Shown piece after piece: positions 19,217 through 27,935 of a stretch of DNA of 64,000 nt (position 1 is the stretch's first letter; the number at the start of each line of letters is the position of its first letter). The notes below the pieces were generated by a model. That model searched no databases and was not told the DNA's origin. It saw only the letters and a program-made list of their open reading frames with translations. Source of the stretch: CAWCFV01 sp963794995 (lineage in GTDB: Bacteria > Actinomycetota > Actinomycetes > JACCUZ01); contig CAWCFV010000002.1 of assembly GCA_963794995.1 (NCBI GenBank), positions 2,976,001-3,040,000 of the forward strand. The letters run 5' to 3'. A program made the position numbers and the translations under genes.

Positions 19217-22200
19217 TCAGAGGTCGATGTCGACCGACAGCTCGAACCAGACCGTCTTGCCGGTCCCGCGCGAGTGCACCACGCCCCACGTCCGCGCGAG
19301 GGCGTCGACCAGGACCAGTCCGCGGCCCGCCTCGTGCTCGGGCCCGGGGGACTGGAGCCGGGGCAGGTCCGGGCCGTCGTCGTGCACCTCGACCCGCAGG
19401 GTGCGGTCGACCTGGCCGAGGCGGAGCCGGACGCGGTCCCGGCCGTGCCGCAGCGCGTTGGCCAGCAGCTCACCGACGAGCTGCAGGCAGGCCGACCCGA
19501 CGCTCTCCAGCCCCCACGCGGCCAGCGTGGCGGCCACCTCGGTCCGGACCCGGGAGACCTCGGCCGCGCCGTGGGTCACCGTCAGCTCCCACGCCTGCAG
19601 CCGGCCCCCCTCGCCCCGCAGCCCCACCGCCAGCACGGCGGCGTCGTCGTCGTGCCCGGCCGGCCCGACCATCGCCTCCAGGGCGGCACCGCAGAGGCCG
19701 TCGAGGTCCGCCGACGGCCGCCCGAGCTGCTCGGTCAGCTCGACGATCCCGGAGTGCACGTCGCGCCGGCGCGACTCGACGAGACCGTCGGTGTAGAGCA
19801 CCACCACGTCACCCGGAGCCAGGTGGGAGCTGGCCGTCTCGAAACGCACGCCGCCCACCCCGAGCGGTGCGCCGGTCGGCAGCTCGATCGTGCGGACCCC
19901 GCCGTCGGCGGACACCACGACCGGCGGCAGGTGCCCCGCGTTGCACCAGGTCACCTGGCCGGTCGGGGCGTCCAGCACGGCGTAGACACAGGTCACCAGG
20001 GCGGCGTCGCCGAGCCCCAGCACCAGCCGGTCCAGCTCGGTCACCAGCCGGTCCGGCTCCAGGTCCAGCGCGGCGTAGGCCCGGACGGCGGCGCGCAGCT
20101 GGCCCATCACGGCCGCGGCGCGGATCCCCCGGCCCATCACGTCGCCGATGACCAGGCCGGTGCGGCCGAGCCCGACGGGGATGACGTCGAACCAGTCGCC
20201 GCCGACCTCGGTGTCCAGGCTGCCGGGCTGGTAGCGGAACCCCAGCTCCAGCCACGGGGGAGTGGCCAGGTCCAGCGGCATCAGGCTGCGCTGCAGGGTC
20301 AGCGCCACCTCCGTGCTCGCGGCGTGCGCCCGGGAGTTGTCGATCGCGGCGGCGGCCCGCTCGGCCAGCGCCTCCACCAGCGCGACGGCGTCGGGGTCGT
20401 ACGGCGGCAGGTCGCGTGCCCGGCCCAGCGTGACCGTGCCGATGACCGCCGACCGGGCCACGAGCGGCACGCTGACGCTCGGCCCGAGGCCGAGGGCCCG
20501 CGCCACCGCGTACTCCTGCTCGGTCGTGGTAGCCGCGCGCAGCTCGTCGTCGCTGAGACCGGGGAGGACGACCGTGCGGCCGGTGCGCAGCACCTGGTCC
20601 AGGGGTGACCCGGGGGGCGGCCGGTAGTCGACCAGCGCCGCCAGCTGCTCGGCGACCTCCGGGTCCTGGTGGGCCGACGCGACCTGGCGCAGCTGCCGGC
20701 TGGCCGGGTCCAGCAGGTGGACGACGCACATCTGGCCGAGCAGCGGCAGGCTGAGCTCGGTCACCTGCTGCAGGGTCAGGCGGTGGTCCAGCGAGGTCCC
20801 GAGGGTGCGCCCGGCCTCGGCCAGGAACGCGAGGCCGGCGGCGGCGCTGGCCTCCCGGTCGCGCAGCACCGCGCGTTGCAGGGCCTGGGCACACAGCCCG
20901 GCCACCGAGAGCAGGAAGGTGCGGTCGGACTCGGGGAAGTCCCGGTCGGTGGCGAAGCCGACGACGAGGGAGCCCAGCCGCGCGCCCTCCGCGGTGAGGG
21001 GCAGGATCGCGAACGAAGCGGCGTCCCCGCGGGCCGGCCAGCCGGGATGGCGCTCGAGCGCCGCCGACCGCGAGCCGACCCAGACCGGCTCGTCCCTGCT
21101 GAGGGCGGTCGCGATCGGCAGGCTCGAGTCGAGCGGCATCGGGCTGTGGTCCAGCAGGCCGATGCTGGAGCCGACGGCGTGCACGACCCGCAGCTGGTCG
21201 CCGGCCTCGTTCAGGAGCCAGAGGGCTCCGGTGGAGGCCCCGATCTGGCGCTGGACGCCGGCGACGACGATTCGCGCGACGTCGGCGGGCGTCTCGGCGT
21301 CGCCCAGCGCCGACCCGAGCTCGTAGAGGCGCCGGACCTGCAGCGCGGCCTGCTCGGCCGCCTCGCGGGCGGTGCGCTCCGAGGCCAGCAGCTCGCGGCG
21401 CTGGGCGGTCGCCCGGCGCGCCTCGGTCACGTCCCGCAGGAAGGCGGTGAAGACCGGCGGCCCGTCCACCTGGGGTCGGGCGACGGTGAGCTCGACGGGT
21501 ACCTCGTGCCCGTCCGCGTGCAGCGCCTCGATCTCGACCCGCCGGCCGATGATGGTCTCCTCGCCGGTGCGCAGGTGCCGTGCCAGCCCGCGGCGGTGCG
21601 CCTCCCGGTGGCGCTGCGGGATCAGCAGGTCGGCCATCGGCTGCCCGAGGGCCGCGTCGCGGGTGTGGCCGAAGGTCTGCTCGGCGGAGGAGTTCCACTC
21701 GATGACGACGCCGTGGGCGTCGATGGAGACGACCGCGTCGAGGGCGGAGGCCAGCATCGCGGACTTCAGCGCCTCGCTGCGGCTGACGTTGCGGCGGGCC
21801 TGGTCCAGCTCGATGGCCCGGTCGGCGAGGTTGCTGACCGCCTCCTCCAGCAGCAGCGACTGCTCCAGGACGCTGGCCTCGTGGACGGCCAGGAGGTCCG
21901 AGGTCGCGCGGGCCCGCCACGCCTCACGGGTGGGGTCGGGGGCCACGTCGCGCTCGGGGTCGCTGTCGAAGACCCGGCCGCCGACGTGCGCGAGCAGGAC
22001 GAGCCCGACACTGGACGCCACGGTGGTGAACCGCTCGGCCGTCTCCCGGGAGACGGGCGTCCGGGAGAAGCAGATGACGGCGTAGAGCTCGCCGTCGGGC
22101 AGGATGCCGCCGAAGCCCAGGACCGAGCGGACCCCGTAGCGGTGCACGAAGTCCTGGGCCGGCACGTACGGGCTGCCGTCGGCCTCGTCGACGAGGAAGA

Positions 22201-22690
22201 CGTCCATGGCGCCGGGGGAGTGGCCGAGCATCAGCCGGCCGGGGCTGCCGCCCGCGAGGGCGGCCACGTCGACGCCCAGCTGACGCACCAGCTCGGCGAT
22301 CATGGGTGAGCCGGCCACCGCCCGCTCGCTCGGGAGCGGGATCACCTGGTGGGCGCGCGACTCCCCCCGGGAGCGCCACTCGGGCTCGTCACCGGTGGTG
22401 CCCAGCAGGGTGAGGCAGCGCACCGCGTCGACCTGGGCCGGGTCGACCGCGCCGGCCGGCACGGCAGCCAGGGCGCGCTCCCGGAGCCCCGGCTCCAGCC
22501 GGCCCAGCGGCAGGGTGGTGAACAGGCGCACGAGCAGGCAGGCCTTCTCGCCGCTGTCCTTGTCGACCAGCGCGTCCGCCAGGTGGCTGACCACCCGTCC
22601 GGCGGCCTGCTCCATGGTGGCGGCGCCCCGCCCGGTGGCGCGCAGGGCGGAGTCCAGCCGAACCATGTCGCTCAGCTGGAAATCCCGCAT
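19217..22690 (-). CDS. large PAS/GAF sensor with PP2C phosphatase and HATPase domains
   Basis: A 1157-residue soluble stress/partner-switching regulator. Order: an N-terminal sensor-like region (1-290) with no family I can name; PAS (about 310-430, with DAVVSIDAHGVVIEWNSSAE); two GAF domains (about 450-600 and 620-785); a SpoIIE/RsbU-type PP2C phosphatase (about 800-1015, with EVGGDWFDV, VIGDVMGRG, LYTDGLVESR and GHDDDAAVLAV); and an RsbW-like ATPase (about 1040-1157, with N-box ELLANALRHG and GRGLVLVDAL). It can thus both phosphorylate and dephosphorylate STAS antagonists in principle. No membrane segment. The frame is fully intact over 3.4 kb. ATG 22690 is chosen; a GTG 9 bases upstream is also possible. 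Targets may be the STAS proteins at 12.7 and 25.4 kb, which is an inference. Confidence 0.88.
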   Translation of the reverse strand: MRDFQLSDMVRLDSALRATGRGAATMEQAAGRVVSHLADALVDKDSGEKACLLVRLFTTLPLGRLEPGLRERALAAVPAGAVDPAQVDAVRCLTLLGTTGDEPEWRSRGESRAHQVIPLPSERAVAGSPMIAELVRQLGVDVAALAGGSPGRLMLGHSPGAMDVFLVDEADGSPYVPAQDFVHRYGVRSVLGFGGILPDGELYAVICFSRTPVSRETAERFTTVASSVGLVLLAHVGGRVFDSDPERDVAPDPTREAWRARATSDLLAVHEASVLEQSLLLEEAVSNLADRAIELDQARRNVSRSEALKSAMLASALDAVVSIDAHGVVIEWNSSAEQTFGHTRDAALGQPMADLLIPQRHREAHRRGLARHLRTGEETIIGRRVEIEALHADGHEVPVELTVARPQVDGPPVFTAFLRDVTEARRATAQRRELLASERTAREAAEQAALQVRRLYELGSALGDAETPADVARIVVAGVQRQIGASTGALWLLNEAGDQLRVVHAVGSSIGLLDHSPMPLDSSLPIATALSRDEPVWVGSRSAALERHPGWPARGDAASFAILPLTAEGARLGSLVVGFATDRDFPESDRTFLLSVAGLCAQALQRAVLRDREASAAAGLAFLAEAGRTLGTSLDHRLTLQQVTELSLPLLGQMCVVHLLDPASRQLRQVASAHQDPEVAEQLAALVDYRPPPGSPLDQVLRTGRTVVLPGLSDDELRAATTTEQEYAVARALGLGPSVSVPLVARSAVIGTVTLGRARDLPPYDPDAVALVEALAERAAAAIDNSRAHAASTEVALTLQRSLMPLDLATPPWLELGFRYQPGSLDTEVGGDWFDVIPVGLGRTGLVIGDVMGRGIRAAAVMGQLRAAVRAYAALDLEPDRLVTELDRLVLGLGDAALVTCVYAVLDAPTGQVTWCNAGHLPPVVVSADGGVRTIELPTGAPLGVGGVRFETASSHLAPGDVVVLYTDGLVESRRRDVHSGIVELTEQLGRPSADLDGLCGAALEAMVGPAGHDDDAAVLAVGLRGEGGRLQAWELTVTHGAAEVSRVRTEVAATLAAWGLESVGSACLQLVGELLANALRHGRDRVRLRLGQVDRTLRVEVHDDGPDLPRLQSPGPEHEAGRGLVLVDALARTWGVVHSRGTGKTVWFELSVDIDL

Positions 22691-22836
22691 GTCGTGCACG
22701 GCGCCTCCACCGCGGTCCTCGGCCGGGCGCCGCTGTCGGCCCCCGTGGGCGAGGCCGCCAGTGTGCCACCTGGCCGCCCTCCCGTCGTCCGGCTGCAGCC
22801 GTTTTGTGCGCCCGGGGACCCGACAGCCCGCGAGAG

Positions 22837-22858
22837 TTTGCCAACAAGTGTTGGCAAA
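22837..22858. promoter_or_regulatory. perfect 10-2-10 palindrome, probable operator of the ArsR-family gene
   Basis: TTTGCCAACA and TGTTGGCAAA flank two bases (AG). It lies 28 bases before the ATG at 22886, where a promoter is expected, and a related half-site (CGTTGG) follows at 22863-22868. Autoregulation by the downstream repressor is the simplest reading. Confidence 0.7.
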
Positions 22859-22885
22859 GGAACGTTGGTACGGCATCCTCGGTCC

Positions 22886-23473
22886 ATGGCCGACCGCGTC
22901 ACCCGTGTGCTGGACGTCACCGACCCCACGGCGCTGCGCGCCCTGGCCCACCCGCTGCGGCTGCGGCTGCTGCGGCTGGTGAGGGCCCATCAGCCCGTCA
23001 CCGGGGCCGAGCTCGCCGGGCTGACGGGCGAGTCGAGCGCCAGCGTGAGCTACCACCTCTCGGTGCTGGCCCGGCACGGCTTCCTCGAGCTCGACCCCGG
23101 TCCCGGGGCGACCCGGCGGCACAAGCCCTGGCGCACGACCTACGACCAGATGCGGGTGCGCTCGGACGACCAGGGCGGGCCGCCCCTGGCCAGCCCCGGC
23201 GGCGCCATGCTCGCCGCGCTGCTGGCCGACGCCCGGGCCGAGCAGGACGCCTACCTCGCCGCGGGTACGGCGCCGGGCTCCGCCGTGGGTGACGCCTCGA
23301 CGTTCTCCCTGAGCCGGCTGGTGCTCTCCGCCGAGCAGGCCGAGCGGCTGGCCGAGGAGGTGGACGGGCTGTTCGACCGGTACCGGCAGGAGGGCGAGCC
23401 CGGACCGGGCGAGGCGTGGTTCTCGGTGACCTACGTCGCCGTGCCCGAGGTGATCGCGCAGCCGGGCGGATGA
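22886..23473 (+). CDS. ArsR-family winged-helix transcriptional regulator
   Basis: A 195-residue protein with an N-terminal winged helix: ALRALAHPLRLRLLRLV, then the recognition region ESSASVSYHLSVLARHGFLEL and the wing GATRRHKPWRT. The C-terminal half is an acidic helical region, longer than in metal-sensing ArsR proteins and without an obvious Cys metal site. Its stop overlaps the ATG of an MFS exporter (ATGA), so the two are one operon. Repression of the exporter and of itself through the upstream palindrome is likely. The inducer is unknown. Confidence 0.85.
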   Translation: MADRVTRVLDVTDPTALRALAHPLRLRLLRLVRAHQPVTGAELAGLTGESSASVSYHLSVLARHGFLELDPGPGATRRHKPWRTTYDQMRVRSDDQGGPPLASPGGAMLAALLADARAEQDAYLAAGTAPGSAVGDASTFSLSRLVLSAEQAERLAEEVDGLFDRYRQEGEPGPGEAWFSVTYVAVPEVIAQPGG

Positions 23474-24759
23474 CGGCCCTGACGCGCGGCCTGCGGCGCC
23501 GCGACCTCCGTCTCCTGGTCGTCGGGTCCACGGTGTCCCTGGTCGGCGACGGGGTCTACGCCGTGGCGATGGCGGTCGCGGTCCTGCACGTCGCCGGCAC
23601 GGCCACCGCGCTCGCCGCGACGGCGGTGGCCAACCTGGTGCCCCGGGTGCTCTTCGGCCTGTACGGGGGGCTGCTGGCCGACCGGGTCAGCAGGCGGGCG
23701 GTCCTCGCGGTGTGCGACCTCGTCCGGCTCGCGGTGGTCGCCGCCCTGGGGCTGCTGCTGCTCGGCGCCGAGCCGCCGCTGTGGGCGCTGCTGGTGCTGG
23801 TGGTGCCGCTGGGCGCCGCGTCCGGCGCCGCGGCCCCGGCGTTCAGCGCGCTGCTGCCCGACCTCGTCGAGGAGGACGAGCTGGTCGCGGCCAACGGCCT
23901 GCTCGGCTCGGTGGCGCCGCTGGCCCAGATGGTGGCCGGCCCGGTGCTGGGCGGGGTCCTGGCGGCGTACGACGTCGGGCTGGCACTGCTCGTCGACGCC
24001 GCCACCTTCGGGGTCTCGACACTGTGCGTGCTCCTGCTGCGACCGGTCCGCGAGCACCACCGGGTGGCGGCGCGGCCACTGCCGTGGGCACAGTTCCGCG
24101 AGGGCCTGGGCTACGTGCGGCGGACGCCGTGGCTGGCCACCAACATGCTGGCGGGGCTGGTCGTCACCTTCGCCGTGTCCGGGACCATGACGATGCTGCC
24201 GGTGCTGGTCCGGTCCGGCTACGGCGCGCCGACGGCGGACTTCGGCTACCTGCTGGCCGTCGGTGGCCTGGCCGCGACGCTGGCGGCCGTCTGGGTCGGG
24301 GCCCGCCGACCGCCGGGACGGCCGCTGCGCGCGTCGTACGCGGCCTACGTCGGTGGTCTCGGCGCGGTGGCCGGCCTGGGCCTGGCGCCGGGGCCGCTGC
24401 TGGGCGCCGTGTTCATGGCCGTGTTCTTCGTCGGTGCCACGGTCGGCAACCTGCTCCAGGACAGCGTCCTGGGCGCGCGGGTGCCCCGTGAGCTGCGTGG
24501 CCGTGTGTCGTCGCTGGACTGGGTGGCGGCCACCGCGGCGCAGCCGCTGTCCGTGGTGCTGGCCGCCGTGTCCGCCGACCACCTCGGGATCCGGCCGACC
24601 TACGTCGTGGCGGGCGTCGCGGCTGCACTGTGCTCGCTGGCCGGCCTCGTGCTCCTTCACCGCACCGGCGAGCCGTCCGGCGACCCTGCCGCCGTGCCGG
24701 TGCCGACAGCTCAGAACAGCCGTGAGCCCACGTCGTCGAACCCGCGCAGGGCGTCATAG
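23470..24759 (+). CDS. MFS transporter, probable drug exporter
   Basis: A 429-residue 12-helix transporter. Motif GGLLADRVSRRAVLAVCDL follows the second helix, and VPRELRGRVSSLDW is the corresponding loop in the second half. It starts RGLRRRDLRLLVVGSTVSLVGD. It overlaps the preceding regulator by 4 bases. The last 49 bases overlap the 3' end of the convergent nucS gene; the tail (VPTAQNSREPTSSNPRRAS) is polar and disordered. Substrate unknown; export of a toxic compound sensed by the ArsR protein is inferred. Confidence 0.85.
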   Translation: MTALTRGLRRRDLRLLVVGSTVSLVGDGVYAVAMAVAVLHVAGTATALAATAVANLVPRVLFGLYGGLLADRVSRRAVLAVCDLVRLAVVAALGLLLLGAEPPLWALLVLVVPLGAASGAAAPAFSALLPDLVEEDELVAANGLLGSVAPLAQMVAGPVLGGVLAAYDVGLALLVDAATFGVSTLCVLLLRPVREHHRVAARPLPWAQFREGLGYVRRTPWLATNMLAGLVVTFAVSGTMTMLPVLVRSGYGAPTADFGYLLAVGGLAATLAAVWVGARRPPGRPLRASYAAYVGGLGAVAGLGLAPGPLLGAVFMAVFFVGATVGNLLQDSVLGARVPRELRGRVSSLDWVAATAAQPLSVVLAAVSADHLGIRPTYVVAGVAAALCSLAGLVLLHRTGEPSGDPAAVPVPTAQNSREPTSSNPRRAS

Positions 24760-25382
24760 TCGAGCACGACGCAGCTGATGCCCCGGTCGGTGGCGAGCAC
24801 CCGGGCCTGCGGCTTGATCTCCTGGGCGGCGAACACGCCGCGTACCGGCGTGAGGTGCGGGTCGCGGTTGAGCAGCTCGAGGTACCTGGTGAGCTGCTCG
24901 ACGCCGTCTATCTCGCCGCGACGCTTGATCTCCACCGCCACCGTCGCCCCCGCGTCGTCTCGCGCCAGGAGGTCCACCGGCCCGATCGCGGTCGGGTACT
25001 CCCGCCGCACCAGCCTCCAGCCGTCGCCCAGCGTCTCGATCTGGTCGGCCAGCAGGGCCTGCAGGTGCGCCTCGACACCGTCCTTGACCAGCCCGGGGTC
25101 GACCCCCAGCTCGTGGTGGGAGTCGTGCAGCACGTCCTCGACCGTGATGACCAGCCGCTCGCCGGCCTTGTTGGTGACGGTCCACACGCCGTCGTCGTCG
25201 CCGGTGCCGATCCGCAGGGTGCACGGCGGACTCATCCAGTTCAGCGGCTTGTACGCGCGGTCGTCGGCATGGATCGAGACCGACCCGTCGGACTTGACCA
25301 GGATCAGCCGAGGGGCGCTCGGGAGGTGGGCGGTGAGCCGGCCGACGTAGTCGACCGTGCACCGCGCGATGACGAGCCGCAC
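24711..25382 (-). CDS. nucS: mismatch-specific endonuclease NucS/EndoMS
   Basis: NucS cuts both strands at mismatches and provides mismatch repair in actinobacteria, which lack MutS/MutL. The 223-residue protein starts MRLVIARCTVDYVGRLTAHL. The C-terminal nuclease domain has the catalytic core GPVDLLARDDAGATVAVEIK followed by RRGEIDGVEQLTRYLELLNRD. It ends VGSRLF, a hydrophobic tail of the kind that contacts the sliding clamp. Start is GTG 25382. Its 3' end overlaps the MFS gene on the other strand by 49 bases. Confidence 0.92.
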   Translation of the reverse strand: MRLVIARCTVDYVGRLTAHLPSAPRLILVKSDGSVSIHADDRAYKPLNWMSPPCTLRIGTGDDDGVWTVTNKAGERLVITVEDVLHDSHHELGVDPGLVKDGVEAHLQALLADQIETLGDGWRLVRREYPTAIGPVDLLARDDAGATVAVEIKRRGEIDGVEQLTRYLELLNRDPHLTPVRGVFAAQEIKPQARVLATDRGISCVVLDYDALRGFDDVGSRLF

Positions 25383-25393
25383 GAGCGCCGACG

Positions 25394-25750
25394 CTAGCCC
25401 ACGCCTGGCGCCGACTCCTCGGCGGCGAGCATGTCCTCGAGCGCGAGCAGGCGCAGCAGCCGCAGCACGCTGCGCCGGCAGCGCCGCAGCTCGATGCTCC
25501 CGGACCGCCTGACCAGCACCGCCCGGGCGAGGAGCAGGGGTGAGATCCCCGAGGCGTCGGCGAACCCGACCCCGCTCATGTCGACGACCAGGCGCGTGCA
25601 CACGGGCACCCGCCGGGCGGCGAGGGCCTGGTCGACCACCGCCTGCAGCAACGGGGAGCTGGTGATGTCCAGGTCCCCGTCGAGACGCACGGTGACGGTC
25701 GCCCCGTCCGGCCGGACGTCGACCGCCAGCGTCGACTGCGCGCTCCGCAA
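25394..25750 (-). CDS. STAS-domain protein (anti-sigma factor antagonist-like)
   Basis: A 118-residue STAS protein. The core strand-helix LVVDMSGVGFADASGISPLL carries a serine at the SpoIIAA phosphorylation site (DASG). An arginine-rich second half (RRSGSIELRRCRRSVLRLLR) is unusual for the family. The start is TTG 25750, preceded by a GGGAG site about 10 bases upstream. It lies 11 bases downstream of nucS's start on the same strand. It differs from the STAS protein at 12.7 kb, which has threonine at the phosphosite. Confidence 0.75.
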   Translation of the reverse strand: MRSAQSTLAVDVRPDGATVTVRLDGDLDITSSPLLQAVVDQALAARRVPVCTRLVVDMSGVGFADASGISPLLLARAVLVRRSGSIELRRCRRSVLRLLRLLALEDMLAAEESAPGVG

Positions 25751-25887
25751 CGCCCCGTGCTCCCTCTCCCACGACGGCTGCCCCGTCGGAGCCGTCTGGA
25801 CGGCCGCAAGCTGCCGGCACGTGGCGCCTGTCTACCCCATGGCACCCGGAACACTCCCGCGACGGGGAACCTGGGAGGATCGCCGGC

Positions 25888-27663
25888 ATGTCGCGTGAGT
25901 TCCGCACGGTGGGTGTCGTCGGTCTGGGCACGATGGGCGCCGGCATCGTCGAGGTCTTCGCCCGCGAGGGGCTGCAGGTCGTGGGCGTCGAGCCCACCGA
26001 GGAGGCCCTCGAGCGCGGGCGCGGCCACCTCACCCACTCCACGGACCGCGCCGTCCAGCGCGGCAAGCTCACCGAGGACGACCGCGACGCGCTGGTCGCC
26101 CGGGTCACCTTCACCACGTCGATGGAGGACCTCGCCGACGTCGACCTGCTGGTCGAGGCCGTCCCCGAGCGGCTCGACCTCAAGCAGGAGGTCTTCGCCG
26201 CGGCCGACAAGATCTGCCGGCCCGACACCGTGCTCGCCACCAACACCTCGTCGCTGTCGGTCACCGAGATCTCGGTGGCCACCTCGCGGCCGTCGAAGGT
26301 GGTGGGGATGCACTGGTTCAACCCGGCGCCGGTGCTCAAGCTCGTCGAGGTGGTGCGCACCGTCGTCACCGAGCAGGAGGTCGTCGACGACGTGTCGGCG
26401 CTGGCCGAGCGGCTCGGCAAGAAGCCGGTGGTGATCGGTGACAAGGCAGGCTTCATCGCCAACGCCCTGTTGTTCGGCTACCTCAACCACGCCGTCTCGA
26501 TGCTGGAGTCGCGCTACGCGACGCGCGAGGACATCGACGCGGCGATGCGCCTCGGCTGCGGCTACCCGATGGGCCCGCTCGCCCTGCTCGACCTGATCGG
26601 GCTGGACACGGCGTACGAGATCCTCGACACGATGTACCGGCAGTCCCGTGACCGCCTGCACGCCCCCGCGCCGATGCTCAAGCAGATGGTGACGGCCGGG
26701 CTGCGGGGCCGGAAGACCGGACGCGGCTTCTACACCTACGAGGCGCTCGACTCGCCGAAGGTGGTCGACGACTCGTTCACGCCGGGTCCGGCGGGAGCCC
26801 ACGAGGCCGGTCGCGACGTGCGGAAGATCGGTGTGGTCGGCTCCGGGACCATGGCCACCGGAATCGTCGAGGTGCTGGCCAAGGCCGGCTTCGACGTGCT
26901 CTACGTGACGCGCGGCGACGAGCAGGTCGCCCGGGTGCGCGCCAGCCTCGAGCGTTCGCTGGACAAGGCGGTGATGCGCGGGAAGATGGAGCAGGCCGAC
27001 CGCGAGGCGACCCTCGGCCGGGTCACCGGGTCGGCCCGGCTCGACGACCTCGCGGACCGCGACCTCGCCGTGGAGGCCGTCGTCGAGGAGCTGTCGGTCA
27101 AGCAGGCGCTCTTCTCGTCCCTCGACGAGATCTGCCGCCCCGGCGCGGTGCTGGCGACGACCACCTCGTCGCTGCCGGTCGTGGAGCTCGCGGCCGCCAC
27201 CGGCCGGCCGGCGGACGTCGTCGGGCTGCACTTCTTCAACCCCGCCCCGGTGATGTCGCTGGTCGAGGTGGTCCGCACCGTCTCCACCGCGGACGACGTC
27301 GTGGCCACGGCCCGTGCGGTGTGCGCGCAGGCCGGCAAGCATGCCGTCGAGTGCGGTGACCGGGCCGGGTTCATCGTCAACGCGCTGCTGTTCCCCTACC
27401 TGAACGACGCCGTGAAGATGCTCCAGGCTCACTACGCGAGCGTCGAGGACATCGACTCCGCGATGATCGTGGGCTGCGGGTACCCGCTCGGCCCTTTCGA
27501 CCTGCTCGACGTGGTGGGCCTCGACGTCGCCCTGGCCATCCAGCGGACCCTCTACCTGGAGTTCCGGGAGCCCGGGTTCGCCCCGGCGCCGCTGCTCGAG
27601 CAGCTGGTGACCGCGGGGTACCTCGGCCGCAAGGCCGGTCGCGGCTTCCGCGACTACCGCTGA
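25888..27663 (+). CDS. fused tandem 3-hydroxyacyl-CoA dehydrogenase (two complete copies)
   Basis: A 591-residue protein made of two head-to-tail 3-hydroxyacyl-CoA dehydrogenase units. Copy 1 (about 1-290) has VGVVGLGTMGAGIVEVFARE, ATNTSSLSVTEI, GMHWFNPAPVLKLVEVVRT and RGRKTGRGFYTYE. Copy 2 (about 310-591) has IGVVGSGTMATGIVEVLAKA, ATTTSSLPVVEL, GLHFFNPAPVMSLVEVVRT and LGRKAGRGFRDYR. Both keep the catalytic HxFNP histidine. In copy 2 the NTSS asparagine is Thr. Each could act on a different chain length, or one may be structural. It is intact and unrelated in position to other beta-oxidation genes, with no enoyl-CoA hydratase domain attached. Similar fusions exist in other actinobacteria as far as I recall. 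Confidence 0.9.
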   Translation: MSREFRTVGVVGLGTMGAGIVEVFAREGLQVVGVEPTEEALERGRGHLTHSTDRAVQRGKLTEDDRDALVARVTFTTSMEDLADVDLLVEAVPERLDLKQEVFAAADKICRPDTVLATNTSSLSVTEISVATSRPSKVVGMHWFNPAPVLKLVEVVRTVVTEQEVVDDVSALAERLGKKPVVIGDKAGFIANALLFGYLNHAVSMLESRYATREDIDAAMRLGCGYPMGPLALLDLIGLDTAYEILDTMYRQSRDRLHAPAPMLKQMVTAGLRGRKTGRGFYTYEALDSPKVVDDSFTPGPAGAHEAGRDVRKIGVVGSGTMATGIVEVLAKAGFDVLYVTRGDEQVARVRASLERSLDKAVMRGKMEQADREATLGRVTGSARLDDLADRDLAVEAVVEELSVKQALFSSLDEICRPGAVLATTTSSLPVVELAAATGRPADVVGLHFFNPAPVMSLVEVVRTVSTADDVVATARAVCAQAGKHAVECGDRAGFIVNALLFPYLNDAVKMLQAHYASVEDIDSAMIVGCGYPLGPFDLLDVVGLDVALAIQRTLYLEFREPGFAPAPLLEQLVTAGYLGRKAGRGFRDYR

Positions 27664-27667
27664 GCCC

Positions 27668-27925
27668 GTGACCGACGACGGCTGGGTGGTCCGGCAGGTC
27701 ACCGGGTCGGCCACGACCCGGGCCTACCGCTGCCCGGGCTGCGACCACGAGATCCGGCCCGCCACCCCGCACGTCGTGGCCTGGCCCGCCGCGTACGGCG
27801 CCGACGACTCGCTCGACGAGGACGCCGGCCTCGACGAGCGGCGGCACTGGCACACGGCGTGCTGGCGGGCGCGGGGCCGGCGGGCGCCACGGCCCCAGCG
27901 GTCACGCAACGCGCCGCGGCACTGA
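27668..27925 (+). CDS. small conserved zinc-ribbon-like protein
   Basis: An 85-residue protein starting at GTG 27668, five bases after the dehydrogenase stop. YRCPGCDHEIRP and a later H-W-H-T-A-C-W form a C-x2-C...H-x2-H/C pattern that could bind one zinc ion. The C-terminus is basic (RGRRAPRPQRSRNAPRH). No enzyme motif is visible. It sits in one operon with the dehydrogenase and the following hydrolase. Function unknown. Confidence 0.7.
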   Translation: MTDDGWVVRQVTGSATTRAYRCPGCDHEIRPATPHVVAWPAAYGADDSLDEDAGLDERRHWHTACWRARGRRAPRPQRSRNAPRH

Positions 27926-27935
27926 GGAGCACGCG

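Noticed and set aside
23431..24660. A 409-residue open frame on the minus strand
   Set aside because: Antisense to the MFS exporter; rich in Gln, Arg and His and lacking any recognisable domain.
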